From NCBI GenBank assembly GCA_051295955.1, contig JBPDWA010000005.1, forward strand, positions 186,001-250,000: 64,000 nt of DNA, given 5' to 3'. The notes beneath the pieces are model-generated. The model was not told the DNA's origin and did not search any database. It worked only from the letters and a program-made list of their open reading frames with translations. This DNA comes from Enterococcus faecalis_A (GTDB lineage Bacteria; Bacillota; Bacilli; Lactobacillales; Enterococcaceae). Made by a program: the position numbers and the translations under genes. Below, in pieces: positions 1 to 8,507 of this stretch; the first letter of the stretch is position 1, and every line of letters starts with the position of its first letter.

Positions 1-2140
1 AAAACGGTGGATAATCGCCACGATGACGTACCGCCATTTCTTTTAAATAGAAATCTTCATAATCTTGTGCTTGTGCTAATTGGATCGCATAATGTTCTGG
101 ATTAAAAGATTGGATGATCACTTCTCCGGGTTTTTCTGCACGTCCAGCTCGACCGCTGACTTGTGTCAACAGCTGGAAAGTACGCTCACTGGAACGAAAG
201 TCCGGAAGATTTAACGCTGTATCCGCATTTAAAACCCCTACTAATGTAACGTTAGGGAAATCCAATCCCTTAGCAATCATCTGGGTTCCAAGCAAGATAT
301 CCGCTTCTCCATTACCAAAAGCCGTTAATATTTTCTCATGAGCGCCTTTTCTTCTGGTGGTATCAACGTCCATCCGCAAAATACGACTTTCCGGAATCAG
401 TTGTTGCAACTCTGCTTCAACTTTTTGCGTGCCGGTACCGTAATATCGAATCTTGTCTCCGCCACAATTAGGACATTTATAAGGAATTCGTTCTTCATGA
501 CCGCAATAGTGGCATTTCATACTCTTTGTGTCCATATGTAACGTCAAGGAAATGTCACAGTTAGGACAAGGCAATACATAGCCGCAATCTCGGCACATGA
601 CAAAAGAGGAATAGCCACGACGATTTAACAAAAGCACGCTTTGTTCTTGTTTGGCGATCCGTTCTCTTAATTTTTCCTGTAAAACTAAAGAGAAGGATGA
701 AGTATTTTTGTTCTGTATTTCTTCTCGCATGTCAATCACTGCAATAGTTGGTAATGCAGCAGCTTGATTTGCTCTTTGAGTCAATAATAATCGCTCGTAT
801 ACTTGTTTTTGAGCCCGTGCCCGTGATTCCAAAGAAGGGGTTGCGCTACCTAAAACAACAGGGCAATGGTGATATTTTGAACGCCATATAGCTAAGTCGC
901 GTGCATGATAGCGCGGCGTTTCTTCTTGCTTGTAGCTAGCTTCATGTTCTTCATCAATGATGATAACGCCAAGGTTGTTGATAGGTGCAAAAACAGCTGA
1001 ACGTGCCCCGATTACTACTTGGGCTTCACCCCGTTCAATTTTACGCCATTCGTCATATTTTTCTCCTTGGGATAAACCACTGTGCATGACTGCGACTTGT
1101 TCCCCGAAACGGCTTTTGAAGCGCTGAACCATCTGCGGTGTTAAAGAAATCTCAGGTACTAACATGATGGCTGTTTTGTCTTCATTAAGAGCTTGAGCGA
1201 TAACCTGCAAATAAATCTCCGTTTTGCCGCTGCCGGTAATACCTTCTAAAAGGTAGGTCAGGCTTTGATTAGTGTTCATTGAACTTACGATTTTATCAAC
1301 GGCTATGGCTTGTTCCTTGTTTAAAGCTAAGGGTGCTGTTTTTAAGAACGTTTGATGAGCAAATGGATCCCGATAAGCTTCCTTTTCCACGAATTTTAGC
1401 CATTGATTGTCAGCTGCTTGATTTAAAACAGCTGTGCTAAAGCCCAATTCTTTCATTTCTTTGACGGATGTCTTTTTTTCAGTCCCGACTTGTTGTAAAT
1501 AGTTTAGTAACTGTTCTTTTTTCTTGGAACCTTTTCGTAAATCCAGACGAATTTCTTCCAGCTGTTGAAAATCTTTTAACGATTGTACCATTCGAATCGT
1601 TTTCACTTTATTGCGTGTTGCTACTTCATAACGGATATCGACTTTTTGCTGTTTCCTTAAAGCCATCAGTTGCGGCAAGATTTCACGGGCAACCGCATCT
1701 TCCCAAGCGATTTCATCTAATCCGTAAAAAAGAGTTTCTCGCTTGCTTTCATCTAATTCATCCGTAATATATATGTACTTGCGATAATCGGTGCGCATCA
1801 CACTGGGCAACATAGTTTGCAGACAGGTGATTTTAAACGCATACGTTTCGCCCTTCATATAATCAGCCAGAGCGAGCAGTTCGTCGTTCAATACCGGTTT
1901 TAAATCTAAAACAGAAACAATTTCTTTCCATTGAAAATTCTGATTTGCCATCTCTATATCTGTTATCGTATCAATTTCTAAGACAAAGCCCTGAACGTGA
2001 CGATTGCCGTTGCCAAAGGGCACTTCCACCCGCATACCAACTGCTAACTGCTGATTTAACATCTGCGGGACTAAATAAGTAAACGGTTGATCGGTTTGCA
2101 TAGTGGGTACATCTACGATAACTTTGGCTATTTTTTTCAT
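1..2140 (-). CDS. priA: Primosomal replication protein N' (PriA helicase), C-terminus cut by window edge
   Basis: PriA is a 3'-5' DNA helicase that reloads the replisome at stalled forks. Translating the minus strand from ATG 2140 gives about 713 residues without a stop. Visible in order: an N-terminal 3'-DNA-binding domain starting MKKIAKVIVDVP; a Walker A motif GITGSGKTEIY; the DEEH box (IIDEEHEASYKQEE); the motif III-like GSATPSLES; a zinc-binding region with four CxxC pairs (CRDCGY, CPNCDI, CHYCGH, CPNCGG); and the helicase segment QVSGRAGR. The family is about 800 residues, so roughly 90 C-terminal residues lie left of the window. An AAAGGAGGATG-type ribosome site precedes the ATG. It follows gmk-rpoZ on the same strand, the usual Firmicutes order, but after a 640 bp spacer. 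Confidence 0.97.
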   Translation of the reverse strand, partial: MKKIAKVIVDVPTMQTDQPFTYLVPQMLNQQLAVGMRVEVPFGNGNRHVQGFVLEIDTITDIEMANQNFQWKEIVSVLDLKPVLNDELLALADYMKGETYAFKITCLQTMLPSVMRTDYRKYIYITDELDESKRETLFYGLDEIAWEDAVAREILPQLMALRKQQKVDIRYEVATRNKVKTIRMVQSLKDFQQLEEIRLDLRKGSKKKEQLLNYLQQVGTEKKTSVKEMKELGFSTAVLNQAADNQWLKFVEKEAYRDPFAHQTFLKTAPLALNKEQAIAVDKIVSSMNTNQSLTYLLEGITGSGKTEIYLQVIAQALNEDKTAIMLVPEISLTPQMVQRFKSRFGEQVAVMHSGLSQGEKYDEWRKIERGEAQVVIGARSAVFAPINNLGVIIIDEEHEASYKQEETPRYHARDLAIWRSKYHHCPVVLGSATPSLESRARAQKQVYERLLLTQRANQAAALPTIAVIDMREEIQNKNTSSFSLVLQEKLRERIAKQEQSVLLLNRRGYSSFVMCRDCGYVLPCPNCDISLTLHMDTKSMKCHYCGHEERIPYKCPNCGGDKIRYYGTGTQKVEAELQQLIPESRILRMDVDTTRRKGAHEKILTAFGNGEADILLGTQMIAKGLDFPNVTLVGVLNADTALNLPDFRSSERTFQLLTQVSGRAGRAEKPGEVIIQSFNPEHYAIQLAQAQDYEDFYLKEMAVRHRGDYPPF

Positions 2141-2780
2141 ACTGAAACATCCTCCTTTCGGCTATAGTGCAAAATCTCTTTGCCTATTGTACTAAAGAAT
2201 CGGGAATTTGTCTTGTGGATTTGACCAGCCAATAAAAATCAAAGAAAACCTTAAAAGATAGCCAAAATCCTGCTTTTCCGGAAAATAATCAGTGAAAAGC
2301 AAACGCTATTCACTGAACTTTTACTTGTCAGACTCCTTTTTCAGCCTTAGTTCCTCAAACGACGGATTAGTCACACATCACTCAACCAAGGACCATTTGA
2401 AGAAAAACAAGGGTAAATCGTTGGATGGCCTTTTTCTTTGAATTGATTCAAGGAAGTCGTTCTTTCACTTAGTTAATTGCCTAAAGTGTTCTGTAGTTAG
2501 TCACTTACGGCCTTAAAAGCTGTAAAGACTTCCAGCAATAGAGCTGACAAACGTCATAAAAATTAAAAGCATGTCATTATTTCACAGCACAATTTACTGT
2601 TATCTTACCATACTAGCATCAAAATTAAATAATTTTTCGCTGAATGCTACTTTTATGACTGTACTGCTAGTGAATGAAATAGAATAAAAAAAGTTTAAGC
2701 AGCTGTCGTAAAGGACGCTTCTGCTCAAACTCCACATCTGTTTGATTCCTTAAAAAAACTAAACTCAGCTCTTTTTTTGT
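2141..2780. other. 640 bp intergenic stretch between rpoZ and priA
   Basis: No convincing gene is visible on either strand. The right end holds the rpoZ terminator. The rest is A/T-rich with scattered stops. In many Firmicutes coaBC lies between rpoZ and priA; I saw no recognisable remnant of it here. Confidence 0.5.
2684..2731 (-). terminator. Rho-independent terminator after rpoZ
   Basis: The arms AGTTTAAGCAG (2692-2702) and CTGCTCAAACT (2721-2731) form an 11 bp stem with one G-U/mismatch position. Read on the minus strand the stem is followed by a run of T, seen as the A-run at 2686-2692. It sits 50 bp past the rpoZ stop and closes the gmk-rpoZ unit. Confidence 0.85.
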
Positions 2781-3086
2781 TTACTTCATTTTGTCATCTT
2801 GAATACGATGTTCTAATTCTTTTTGTTCTTGTTCACGAACGCGACTTTTTTCTTCTTTTTCTCGTTTGATTCGTTCACGTTTTTCTTCAGGATTCGGATC
2901 ATTGATGACAGTCCCTGCTTCAATTTCTTCTAACGCTCGACCAACGCTTTTCACTGATTCAAAAGTATCAACAGTTGCTTGTGCTCCTCCATCTAATTCG
3001 TGTGCACGTTTACTAGCTAAAATAACTAAAGAATACTTGGAAGGAACTTCATTTAATAGTGAATCAATTGACGGTTTTAACATCAT
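2781..3086 (-). CDS. rpoZ: RNA polymerase omega subunit
   Basis: The omega subunit helps assemble and stabilise the RNA polymerase core. The 101-residue product begins MMLKPSIDSLLNEVPSKYSL, matching the conserved omega N-terminus, and contains the typical ILASKRAHEL helix and the KSVGRALEEIEAGTV segment. The C-terminal 30 residues are highly charged (EEKRERIKREKEEKSRVREQ), as in other lactic acid bacteria. Two adjacent ATG codons follow an AAAGGAGATG site, so either could be used. It starts 4 bp after the gmk stop, so the two are co-transcribed and share the terminator at 2684-2731. Confidence 0.95.
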   Translation of the reverse strand: MMLKPSIDSLLNEVPSKYSLVILASKRAHELDGGAQATVDTFESVKSVGRALEEIEAGTVINDPNPEEKRERIKREKEEKSRVREQEQKELEHRIQDDKMK

Positions 3087-3090
3087 AAAG

Positions 3091-3705
3091 CTACATCTCC
3101 TTTAACATTTTTATATATTTTCCAATGACCCGATCAACACGAAAGTGCTCACTGGCAATGATATCTTTAATTCGCTGTACCGCTAAAGGTACTTGGTCGT
3201 TTACTACCGCATAATCATAAAGTGCCATCATTTCAATTTCTTCTTTTGCTATACGCATGCGCTCTTCAATAACGGCTAAGTCATCGGTACCGCGGCCGAC
3301 AATCCGTGATTTTAATTCAGCTAAATCCGGCGGCGTTAAAAAGATAAACACTCCATCGGGAACCTTCTCTTTAACTTGTTGCGCGCCTTGAACTTCAATT
3401 TCTAAAAAGACGTCTTTCCCTTCATCAAGCGTTTGGTTTACATAAGACAATGGGGTACCGTAATAGTTGCCTACGTATTCGGCATATTCCAACATTTCTC
3501 CAGCTTCAATCATCGCTTCAAATTCTTCTTTCGTGCGGAAATAATAGTCGACACCTTCTACTTCGCCTTGGCGACGTTTGCGGGTCGTCATTGAAACGGA
3601 ATACTGAAAAGCATTGTCTTCACTATCGAAGATCGCTTTTCTAACTGTCCCTTTTCCGACTCCTGAAGGACCTGATAATACGATTAATAACCCACGCTCT
3701 GACAT
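3091..3705 (-). CDS. gmk: Guanylate kinase
   Basis: Guanylate kinase phosphorylates GMP to GDP with ATP in the cytoplasm. The 204-residue product has the P-loop GPSGVGKGT at residues 12-20, the GMP-binding segment VSMTTRKRRQGEVEGVDYYF at about 38-57, and the EYAEYVGNYYGTP motif, all hallmarks of the family at normal length. The start ATG 3705 is preceded by a GAGGAAG-like site. The gmk-rpoZ-priA order is the common Firmicutes arrangement. Confidence 0.98.
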   Translation of the reverse strand: MSERGLLIVLSGPSGVGKGTVRKAIFDSEDNAFQYSVSMTTRKRRQGEVEGVDYYFRTKEEFEAMIEAGEMLEYAEYVGNYYGTPLSYVNQTLDEGKDVFLEIEVQGAQQVKEKVPDGVFIFLTPPDLAELKSRIVGRGTDDLAVIEERMRIAKEEIEMMALYDYAVVNDQVPLAVQRIKDIIASEHFRVDRVIGKYIKMLKEM

Positions 3706-4268
3706 AACGACTTCCTCTCAAAAATATGATTTTACAGCATTGCTTCTATTTTGCACCTTTTTTCTGCAATTTTCAAGGCTTTCTTTGAAATAGAAGCAAA
3801 GAAAGCGCTTTTCTTTTCAAGTAATTTTAATAAAAGTTTCCGAAAGACCGTAATCGCTGTCCTTTGTTTTGCACTTAATGAACAAAATTTTGAAAAACTC
3901 TTATTATAAAAACCTAGGTAGCAGTAATGGATAGGGTAGTGAAAATCATGACTAACGAAATGTTAGAACGCTCGCTGTTTCAAAAAAATTAGCAAGTCAG
4001 CCTGGTACCAATGACATGAGGCTTTCTTGCAGTTTACTAATTCAGTCGTCAAGAACGCGCCAATTCCTTTGTCATTGCCAAGCTACTTAATAAGTCCGTA
4101 AATAGCTATATTAGCTGCCATCTTATTCGGATTGCAAGCAGTACCGTTTCCGAGGTTAAAATATCCCATTGCTGATGGTTTTCCAGCAAGGTAAGATGCC
4201 ATCAAACCCCACTATGCTCATTAGAAAGTGGGGTTCTCTTGCATCCATATATTCCCGTTGGGGTCTTT
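3706..4268. other. 563 bp intergenic stretch upstream of gmk
   Basis: No gene could be supported. It holds a strong imperfect hairpin at 3991-4029 (arms GCAAGTCAGCCT and AGGCTTTCTTGC) and the inverted repeat at 4205-4235, listed separately. The gmk promoter must lie in the left part, but no clear -35/-10 pair was recognised. Confidence 0.45.
4205..4235 (-). terminator. Probable terminator hairpin after the 95-residue gene
   Basis: The perfect 9 bp arms AACCCCACT (4205-4213) and AGTGGGGTT (4227-4235) form a stable stem with a 13 nt loop. It lies 34 bp past the stop of the minus-strand gene at 4269-4556. The following T-run is short, so termination is inferred mainly from stem strength and position. 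Confidence 0.55.
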
Positions 4269-4556
4269 TTAAAAGCCCATATTAGAAAGTGTATTGACAA
4301 CACCCATAATTTCATCACGGCGTTTCAATTGTTTGTCCACCGGTCCAGCGACTTCCTCCGCATCCGTCCGTACTACAAATTTGCGATTTAAAGTTACAAA
4401 GGTATCTTCATTAATCCGAATATTCAACACGGCTTCATCATAACTGACACACGCATCTTCCCAAGCAGCAAAAGGTTCCTTTTCCGTCGGTACTTCTCTT
4501 TTAATCACTGTTTTTCCGCTTAATTCATGAAAAGTTATATCATAGTATTTAGTCAT
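4269..4556 (-). CDS. Conserved-looking small protein of unknown function (95 aa)
   Basis: I do not recognise a family. The reading frame could extend to 4610, but ATG 4556 has a GAGGTG ribosome site 6-8 nt upstream, giving a 95-residue soluble protein starting MTKYYDITFHELSG. It has no membrane segment or cysteine motif. It looks like a compact alpha/beta domain with an acidic centre (EPFAAWEDACVSYDEAVLNIRI) and a basic helix near the end (KQLKRRDEIMGVV). It lies 66 bp downstream of yicC on the same strand and is probably in the ydbC-yicC unit. The ribosome site, codon use and terminator support a real gene. Confidence 0.7.
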   Translation of the reverse strand: MTKYYDITFHELSGKTVIKREVPTEKEPFAAWEDACVSYDEAVLNIRINEDTFVTLNRKFVVRTDAEEVAGPVDKQLKRRDEIMGVVNTLSNMGF

Positions 4557-4622
4557 TCCGTTCACCTCAATTTCTTTGATTTTATTATAGCGGGTTGGCC
4601 GTAAAATCAAAAATGATTTACG

Positions 4623-5507
4623 TTATTCCACGTTTTGGATTTGTTCCCGAATCTTTTCTAAAATTGTTTTTAATTGTACCACTTTATTTTTTATCTCAAT
4701 AGCAGTAGATTTGGAACCAATGGTGTTGACTTCCCGATTCATTTCTTGTAGCAAAAAGTCCAGTTCACGGCCAACTGGCGCCGTTTCAGTTAATAAACAG
4801 TGCAGTTTTTGACCGTGCATCACCAGACGATCTAATTCCTCATGAATGTCTCCTTTTTCTAAGAGGATCGCCATTTCAGTTAATAAACGGGTTTCGTCAA
4901 CTTGAGCGCCAAGCCAATCTTTCAGTTTTGCTTCAAAGCGATCTCGGTATTCTGCTTCAAATAACTCACTAAGCTTGGCTAATTGTTTCAAAACCGCCTC
5001 AAATTCTACCGTATAGTCCGTTAAAACTTGTTGAATCTTCTCGCCTTCACTGCTACGGCTGGCTAAAACTTGTGCCAGCGCTGCCTCAAATGTCTGTAAT
5101 AGCAGTTCCCCAAATGTTTCATCGACTTCCTGCTTTTCAATGACTTCAATGAAATCAGCTCGTTCCAGCAAATGATTAAGCGTGTGTGCAGTGTTAAATG
5201 CTATAGACAATTTTGTTTGCGCCATGTGTTGTTGAATTTCATTCAACAATGGGTCAAGCAATTCCCAGTGAACACAAACTTCTTTTGTGCTACTGCTGAT
5301 TTGTTTTACATTCACATAAGCTTCAATGCGTCCACGCTGCAAATTGGCTTTGATTAGCTGTCGAATCGCCATCTCATAGGGATTGGCTTCTTTAGGTATC
5401 CGCAGTTGCATATCTAAAAAACGCTGATTCACTGTTTTCACTTCAATGTCGATCTGATAGGTGTCATTTTGATTAGCGGCTTTACCAAAACCGGTCATAC
5501 TTTTCAT
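4623..5507 (-). CDS. yicC: YicC/YloC family endoribonuclease
   Basis: YicC-family proteins are stress-related endoribonucleases; the E. coli member was reported to act on the small RNA RyhB. The 294-residue product begins with the family signature MKSMTGFGKA and has the N-terminal YicC domain with VNQRFLDMQLRIP at about residues 27-39. The C-terminal DUF1732 part ends with the conserved REVNTIGSKSTAIEI segment followed by a helix. In many Firmicutes this gene neighbours gmk and rpoZ, as here. It starts 16 bp after ydbC ends and is probably co-transcribed with it. The start ATG 5507 follows an AAAAGGAGC site. Confidence 0.93.
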   Translation of the reverse strand: MKSMTGFGKAANQNDTYQIDIEVKTVNQRFLDMQLRIPKEANPYEMAIRQLIKANLQRGRIEAYVNVKQISSSTKEVCVHWELLDPLLNEIQQHMAQTKLSIAFNTAHTLNHLLERADFIEVIEKQEVDETFGELLLQTFEAALAQVLASRSSEGEKIQQVLTDYTVEFEAVLKQLAKLSELFEAEYRDRFEAKLKDWLGAQVDETRLLTEMAILLEKGDIHEELDRLVMHGQKLHCLLTETAPVGRELDFLLQEMNREVNTIGSKSTAIEIKNKVVQLKTILEKIREQIQNVE

Positions 5508-5523
5508 TGACAGGGTGCTCCTT

Positions 5524-5742
5524 TTACATTGATTTTATGGTTTTTGCTAATTCTTCAAATTCTTCGTTCGTTAAGGTTAAGCCTTTGCCCATCTTTTCGT
5601 GGTTAGGCGCCCAGTCGCGCAAATCAAATTTAGGCGGACGTCCGTTCCAACTGACTAAATTCAATTCTTTACGCCATCCTTTTGCATTTTCCGACAAAAC
5701 TGCAATCTCTTCTAAAATTTCATAAGAAAATTCTTGTGCCAT
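5524..5742 (-). CDS. ydbC: YdbC-like PC4/p15 family ssDNA-binding protein
   Basis: The 72-residue product MAQEFSYEILEEIAVLSEN contains the PC4/YdbC core: an antiparallel sheet (WRKELNLVSWNGRPPKFDLRDW) followed by a helix (LTNEEFEELAKTIKSM). YdbC of Lactococcus is a homodimeric single-stranded DNA-binding protein related to the eukaryotic coactivator PC4. Length and the KFDLRDWAPNHEKMGKG motif fit well. The start ATG 5742 follows AAGGAGCG. It is first in a likely unit ydbC-yicC-95 aa gene. The upstream leader contains a small inverted repeat (5776-5803). Confidence 0.88.
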   Translation of the reverse strand: MAQEFSYEILEEIAVLSENAKGWRKELNLVSWNGRPPKFDLRDWAPNHEKMGKGLTLTNEEFEELAKTIKSM

Positions 5743-6199
5743 CTTGGGTACGCTCCTTATTGGTTATTTTGTCGAGGGGTCACTTATACAGTGATATTCC
5801 AGACCCCAACGTTATGTGTTGTTTACTCAAGTATTTTACACCCTGTCTTTAAAAATATACGCATTTTTTTAAGTTTTTTTTCAAAGAATAAATTTGTAAA
5901 AACAAAGTGAGAGAATTTCACTACTAGTATAGCAAAAAAACTTTTTAATTACTGATATCTTTTCTTTATTTAAGAAAAACTGCAACGATTCTCTTTCATT
6001 GATCCACCTTTTTCGGCTAAATAAAAACACACTAGGAAATCAGTGAAGAACACTGTTGTTCCTAATGTGCGTTAAATTGAAAGGCTTTATTCCTCACAAG
6101 CTGTTTTTCAGACGGATAATGTGAACTCTTCACGAGTCATCATGAAATCACCGGCAATCAGAAAAAACCAACGCTCGTCACTGTTGCCATTGAAAGGAG
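5743..6199. other. 457 bp intergenic stretch between pgsA and ydbC
   Basis: It contains the pgsA terminator at 6022-6071 and a small nested inverted repeat at 5776-5803 (outer arms GGGGTC/GACCCC, inner arms TCACT/AGTGA) in the presumed ydbC leader. No protein-coding gene was seen. Confidence 0.5.
6022..6071 (-). terminator. Rho-independent terminator after pgsA
   Basis: The arms CACACTAGGAA (6028-6038) and TTCCTAATGTG (6059-6069) enclose a second stem CAGTG/CACTG. On the minus strand the stem is followed by TTTTTATTT. It lies about 130 bp past the pgsA stop. Confidence 0.85.
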
Positions 6200-6781
6200 T
6201 TACATTGATCCCTTAAAGACATTCGCATTTTTAATAAAGTAGTCTATACCTGAATAAATGGTAAAGATCAAACAGATATAAAGCATGAATTGGTCCATCG
6301 GTACAGAGATAGCTGAAAATGGAATATTATTGATAAACAATAAAATAATTGCAATCATTTGGGTAGCTGTTTTTACTTTGCCTGGCCAAGCAGCAGCCAT
6401 CACTTCTCCGTGTTCTACTAACAATAGGCGCAGACCAGTCACCGCCAGTTCGCGGCAGACGATAATCGCAATCACCCAAGCCGGCGCTTTGCCTTGTTCC
6501 ACTAAAACGATAAAAGCGGTCATCACCAACATTTTATCTGCTAAAGGATCAGCAAATTTGCCAAAGTTGGTCACTAAATTGCGGGAGCGAGCAATCTTGC
6601 CGTCTAGCCAATCGGTAATGCTGGCCGCTGCAAACAAGACGGCTCCTACTAATTGGGTTACTGCCAGTTGTGTTCCCGCTATGGACAATGTTCCCCAATG
6701 TAAAGGCACTGTTACGATAATAATAAAAATGGGAATCATCACTATTCTGAGTACAGTCAATTTGTTTGGTAAATTCAACAC
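6200..6781 (-). CDS. pgsA: CDP-diacylglycerol--glycerol-3-phosphate 3-phosphatidyltransferase
   Basis: This membrane enzyme makes phosphatidylglycerophosphate, the first step to phosphatidylglycerol. The 193-residue protein starts MLNLPNKLTVLRI and carries the full CDP-alcohol phosphotransferase signature DGx2ARx8Gx3Dx3D in DWLDGKIARSRNLVTNFGKF followed by ADPLAD (about residues 58-82). Four to six hydrophobic segments surround it. The start ATG 6781 follows AGGAAGGAG. It lies downstream of ymfF-ymfH-rodZ as in Bacillus, but the usual next gene cinA is about 34 kb away on the other side of the window. Confidence 0.97.
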   Translation of the reverse strand: MLNLPNKLTVLRIVMIPIFIIIVTVPLHWGTLSIAGTQLAVTQLVGAVLFAAASITDWLDGKIARSRNLVTNFGKFADPLADKMLVMTAFIVLVEQGKAPAWVIAIIVCRELAVTGLRLLLVEHGEVMAAAWPGKVKTATQMIAIILLFINNIPFSAISVPMDQFMLYICLIFTIYSGIDYFIKNANVFKGSM

Positions 6782-6844
6782 AAATAACTCCTTCCTACTA
6801 TTCCTCTATTTTACGCTAACTCTCAAGTACTGTCACTAAAAAAA

Positions 6845-6955
6845 GAGACTGAAACAGAAGCATCCAATTCAACAAAACAAACTCAAGTCTTTGAAAATTT
6901 TTATTTTCGATCAACTCAGTTCATTTTCAAAAGAGCTACTTCTGTCTCAACCTCT
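6845..6955. repeat. Dispersed intergenic inverted-repeat element, copy A
   Basis: The left arm GAGACTGAAACAGAAGC (6845-6861) and right arm ACTTCTGTCTCAACCTCT (6938-6955) are near-complementary. They enclose about 76 bp that itself can fold (AAGTCTTTGAAAAT against ATTTTCGATCAACTC). It fills the rodZ-pgsA spacer. Similar arms occur in four other spacers of the window. Confidence 0.65.
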
Positions 6956-6966
6956 ACCGCTCATCC

Positions 6967-7845
6967 TTATTGCTTATAAGCAATCGCTAACGTAACATCT
7001 TTTCTAATTAATACTTGTGTTGGCTGAATGGTTAACGGCTGGCCATCTAATTGAACATCTACATTGTTGGAGGCTCCTAAAACTAATGTTGCTCCTGTTA
7101 CCGACGCTGGCAACTCAGTTGTTTGCGTATCCCCGGATTGTAGCGTGTACTGGTACGTGTAAGCACCATTTACAATAACGCCGACCCAACATGAACCGTT
7201 TTTGCCAGTAAAAGTAATTTTTAAAGGTGAATTTGCATCTGTCACCGTAGCGTTCATTGAGTTGTTGGCATCACTGTTCACCACAATTGTTGCTTTTTTC
7301 TCTTCACTAGATGAACTTGTCGATGATGAAGACGTGCTAGTGCTACTGGACGAAGCAGTTGAGCTGCTAGACGATGAGCTTTCCGAAGACGAAGTTACAC
7401 CTGCTGTTGGTTGCTGAATAATTGGGTCAGATTGGCGATCTTGCCACATGATATATAAAACAACCACTGCAATTGCTAAGCCGATTAATGAAAAAGCAAT
7501 CGCCGGTAAATTACGCACGAGCCAACTAGAATGTTGTTCCTCTTCATGTAATTGAGTTCTTGACCCTTCCAACTCTTCATAAGCTTGTGGTTTTTCCTCT
7601 TGGGGCTCAGGTTCTTTTCCATCATAGATATTCACTAATTCATTGCCATTTAATCCGACCGCCGTAGCATATTGTCGGATAAAAGCCCGCACATAAAAAG
7701 TTCCTGGCATTGATTCAAAGTCATTGTTTTCAATCGCTATTAAATAACGTTTTTGTATTTTCGTATTTTGTTGCAGTTCGTCCAAAGACATATTCTGCTG
7801 CAATCTTGCTTCTTTTAAAGTTTCTCCTATATTTATGCTGGCCAC
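6967..7845 (-). CDS. rodZ: RodZ-like cell-shape protein (HTH_25, one TM, DUF4115)
   Basis: RodZ links the elongasome to the membrane and, in Gram-positives, influences cell shape. The 292-residue protein has an N-terminal Cro-like HTH_25 domain (residues 1-70; GETLKEARLQQNMSLDELQQNTKI), an acidic linker, one membrane helix (LPAIAFSLIGLAIAVVVLYI, about 110-129), a serine-rich extracellular linker of about 30 residues (about 147-180), and a C-terminal DUF4115 beta domain ending VLIRKDVTLAIAYKQ. The serine tract is low-complexity DNA. The neighbours ymfH and pgsA match the Bacillus ymfM locus. The ATG 7845 has a GGAGAAGATG-type site. Confidence 0.93.
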   Translation of the reverse strand: MASINIGETLKEARLQQNMSLDELQQNTKIQKRYLIAIENNDFESMPGTFYVRAFIRQYATAVGLNGNELVNIYDGKEPEPQEEKPQAYEELEGSRTQLHEEEQHSSWLVRNLPAIAFSLIGLAIAVVVLYIMWQDRQSDPIIQQPTAGVTSSSESSSSSSSTASSSSTSTSSSSTSSSSEEKKATIVVNSDANNSMNATVTDANSPLKITFTGKNGSCWVGVIVNGAYTYQYTLQSGDTQTTELPASVTGATLVLGASNNVDVQLDGQPLTIQPTQVLIRKDVTLAIAYKQ

Positions 7846-8507
7846 TCGTCCATCTTCTCCAGTCTATCTAATTTATTAAAAGAGGCTAGAACAGAAAATT
7901 TCAGCTCCACGAACCGATAAATCACTGCTTAGCACCTGTTTGTTCTGAAAATAAGTTTTCACAGCAACAAACAAAACTGCCTGGGATGGTCAAAAAGCAC
8001 AATAAGAGATGAGTGGATATTACCTATTATCTGATACTTTTCGATTTGCCAGCATCAAATAAATCTTCTCAATCATTGAATCCTTTTATGCTTTGTGATT
8101 ATCAGCAACTTCAGCTTTCTTTATAGGTTCTGTAACATTACTACATTAGTCATTAGAAGCTGTTGTGATCAACGTAGCGTTGGTGCTACTTCTGTCTCGC
8201 CGTTTCATTCATATTTTAGGAAATGAGATTGGTTATCGCTTCATTCTCATTTCACAAGTTGAACTGTTCTTTTGATTCTGTTTAAACTCGGCAATAATAA
8301 TATCATTCCGAAATAAAGGGAATAGATGAATTTCATCATCGAGCTATTTTCAAAAAGGCTTTGATTTTCTTTAGTCCTTAATAAAAAAGGGGACCTTTTT
8401 TGTTCTTTTTGTAAGAATACCACAAAACAACTGTAGAAAAACCATATTTTTAAAAGATTTTAGATAGTTTTAGTTTTTTTTAATGTATTGCGGCTTTTAG
8501 GTGCCGC
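7846..8507. other. 662 bp intergenic stretch between ymfH and rodZ
   Basis: No gene is supported. It carries repeat copy B with arms at 7882-7898 and 8188-8201. Such a long spacer inside a normally tight ymfFH-rodZ-pgsA run is unusual. Confidence 0.5.
7882..8201. repeat. Dispersed intergenic inverted-repeat element, copy B (degenerate)
   Basis: The left arm GAGGCTAGAACAGAAAA (7882-7898) and right arm ACTTCTGTCTCGCC (8188-8201) match the arms of copies A and E, but are about 290 bp apart and diverged. The spacer between them has no gene. Confidence 0.45.

Noticed and set aside
3900..4040. T-box-like leader (TGGTACCA and stems) upstream of gmk
   Set aside because: The conserved T-box core AGGGTGGNACCGCG is not present, and the downstream genes are not tRNA- or amino-acid-related.
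7202..7417. Plus-strand open frame opposite rodZ, rich in Asp/Glu/Leu
   Set aside because: It is the shadow of the low-complexity serine tract of RodZ read on the other strand.
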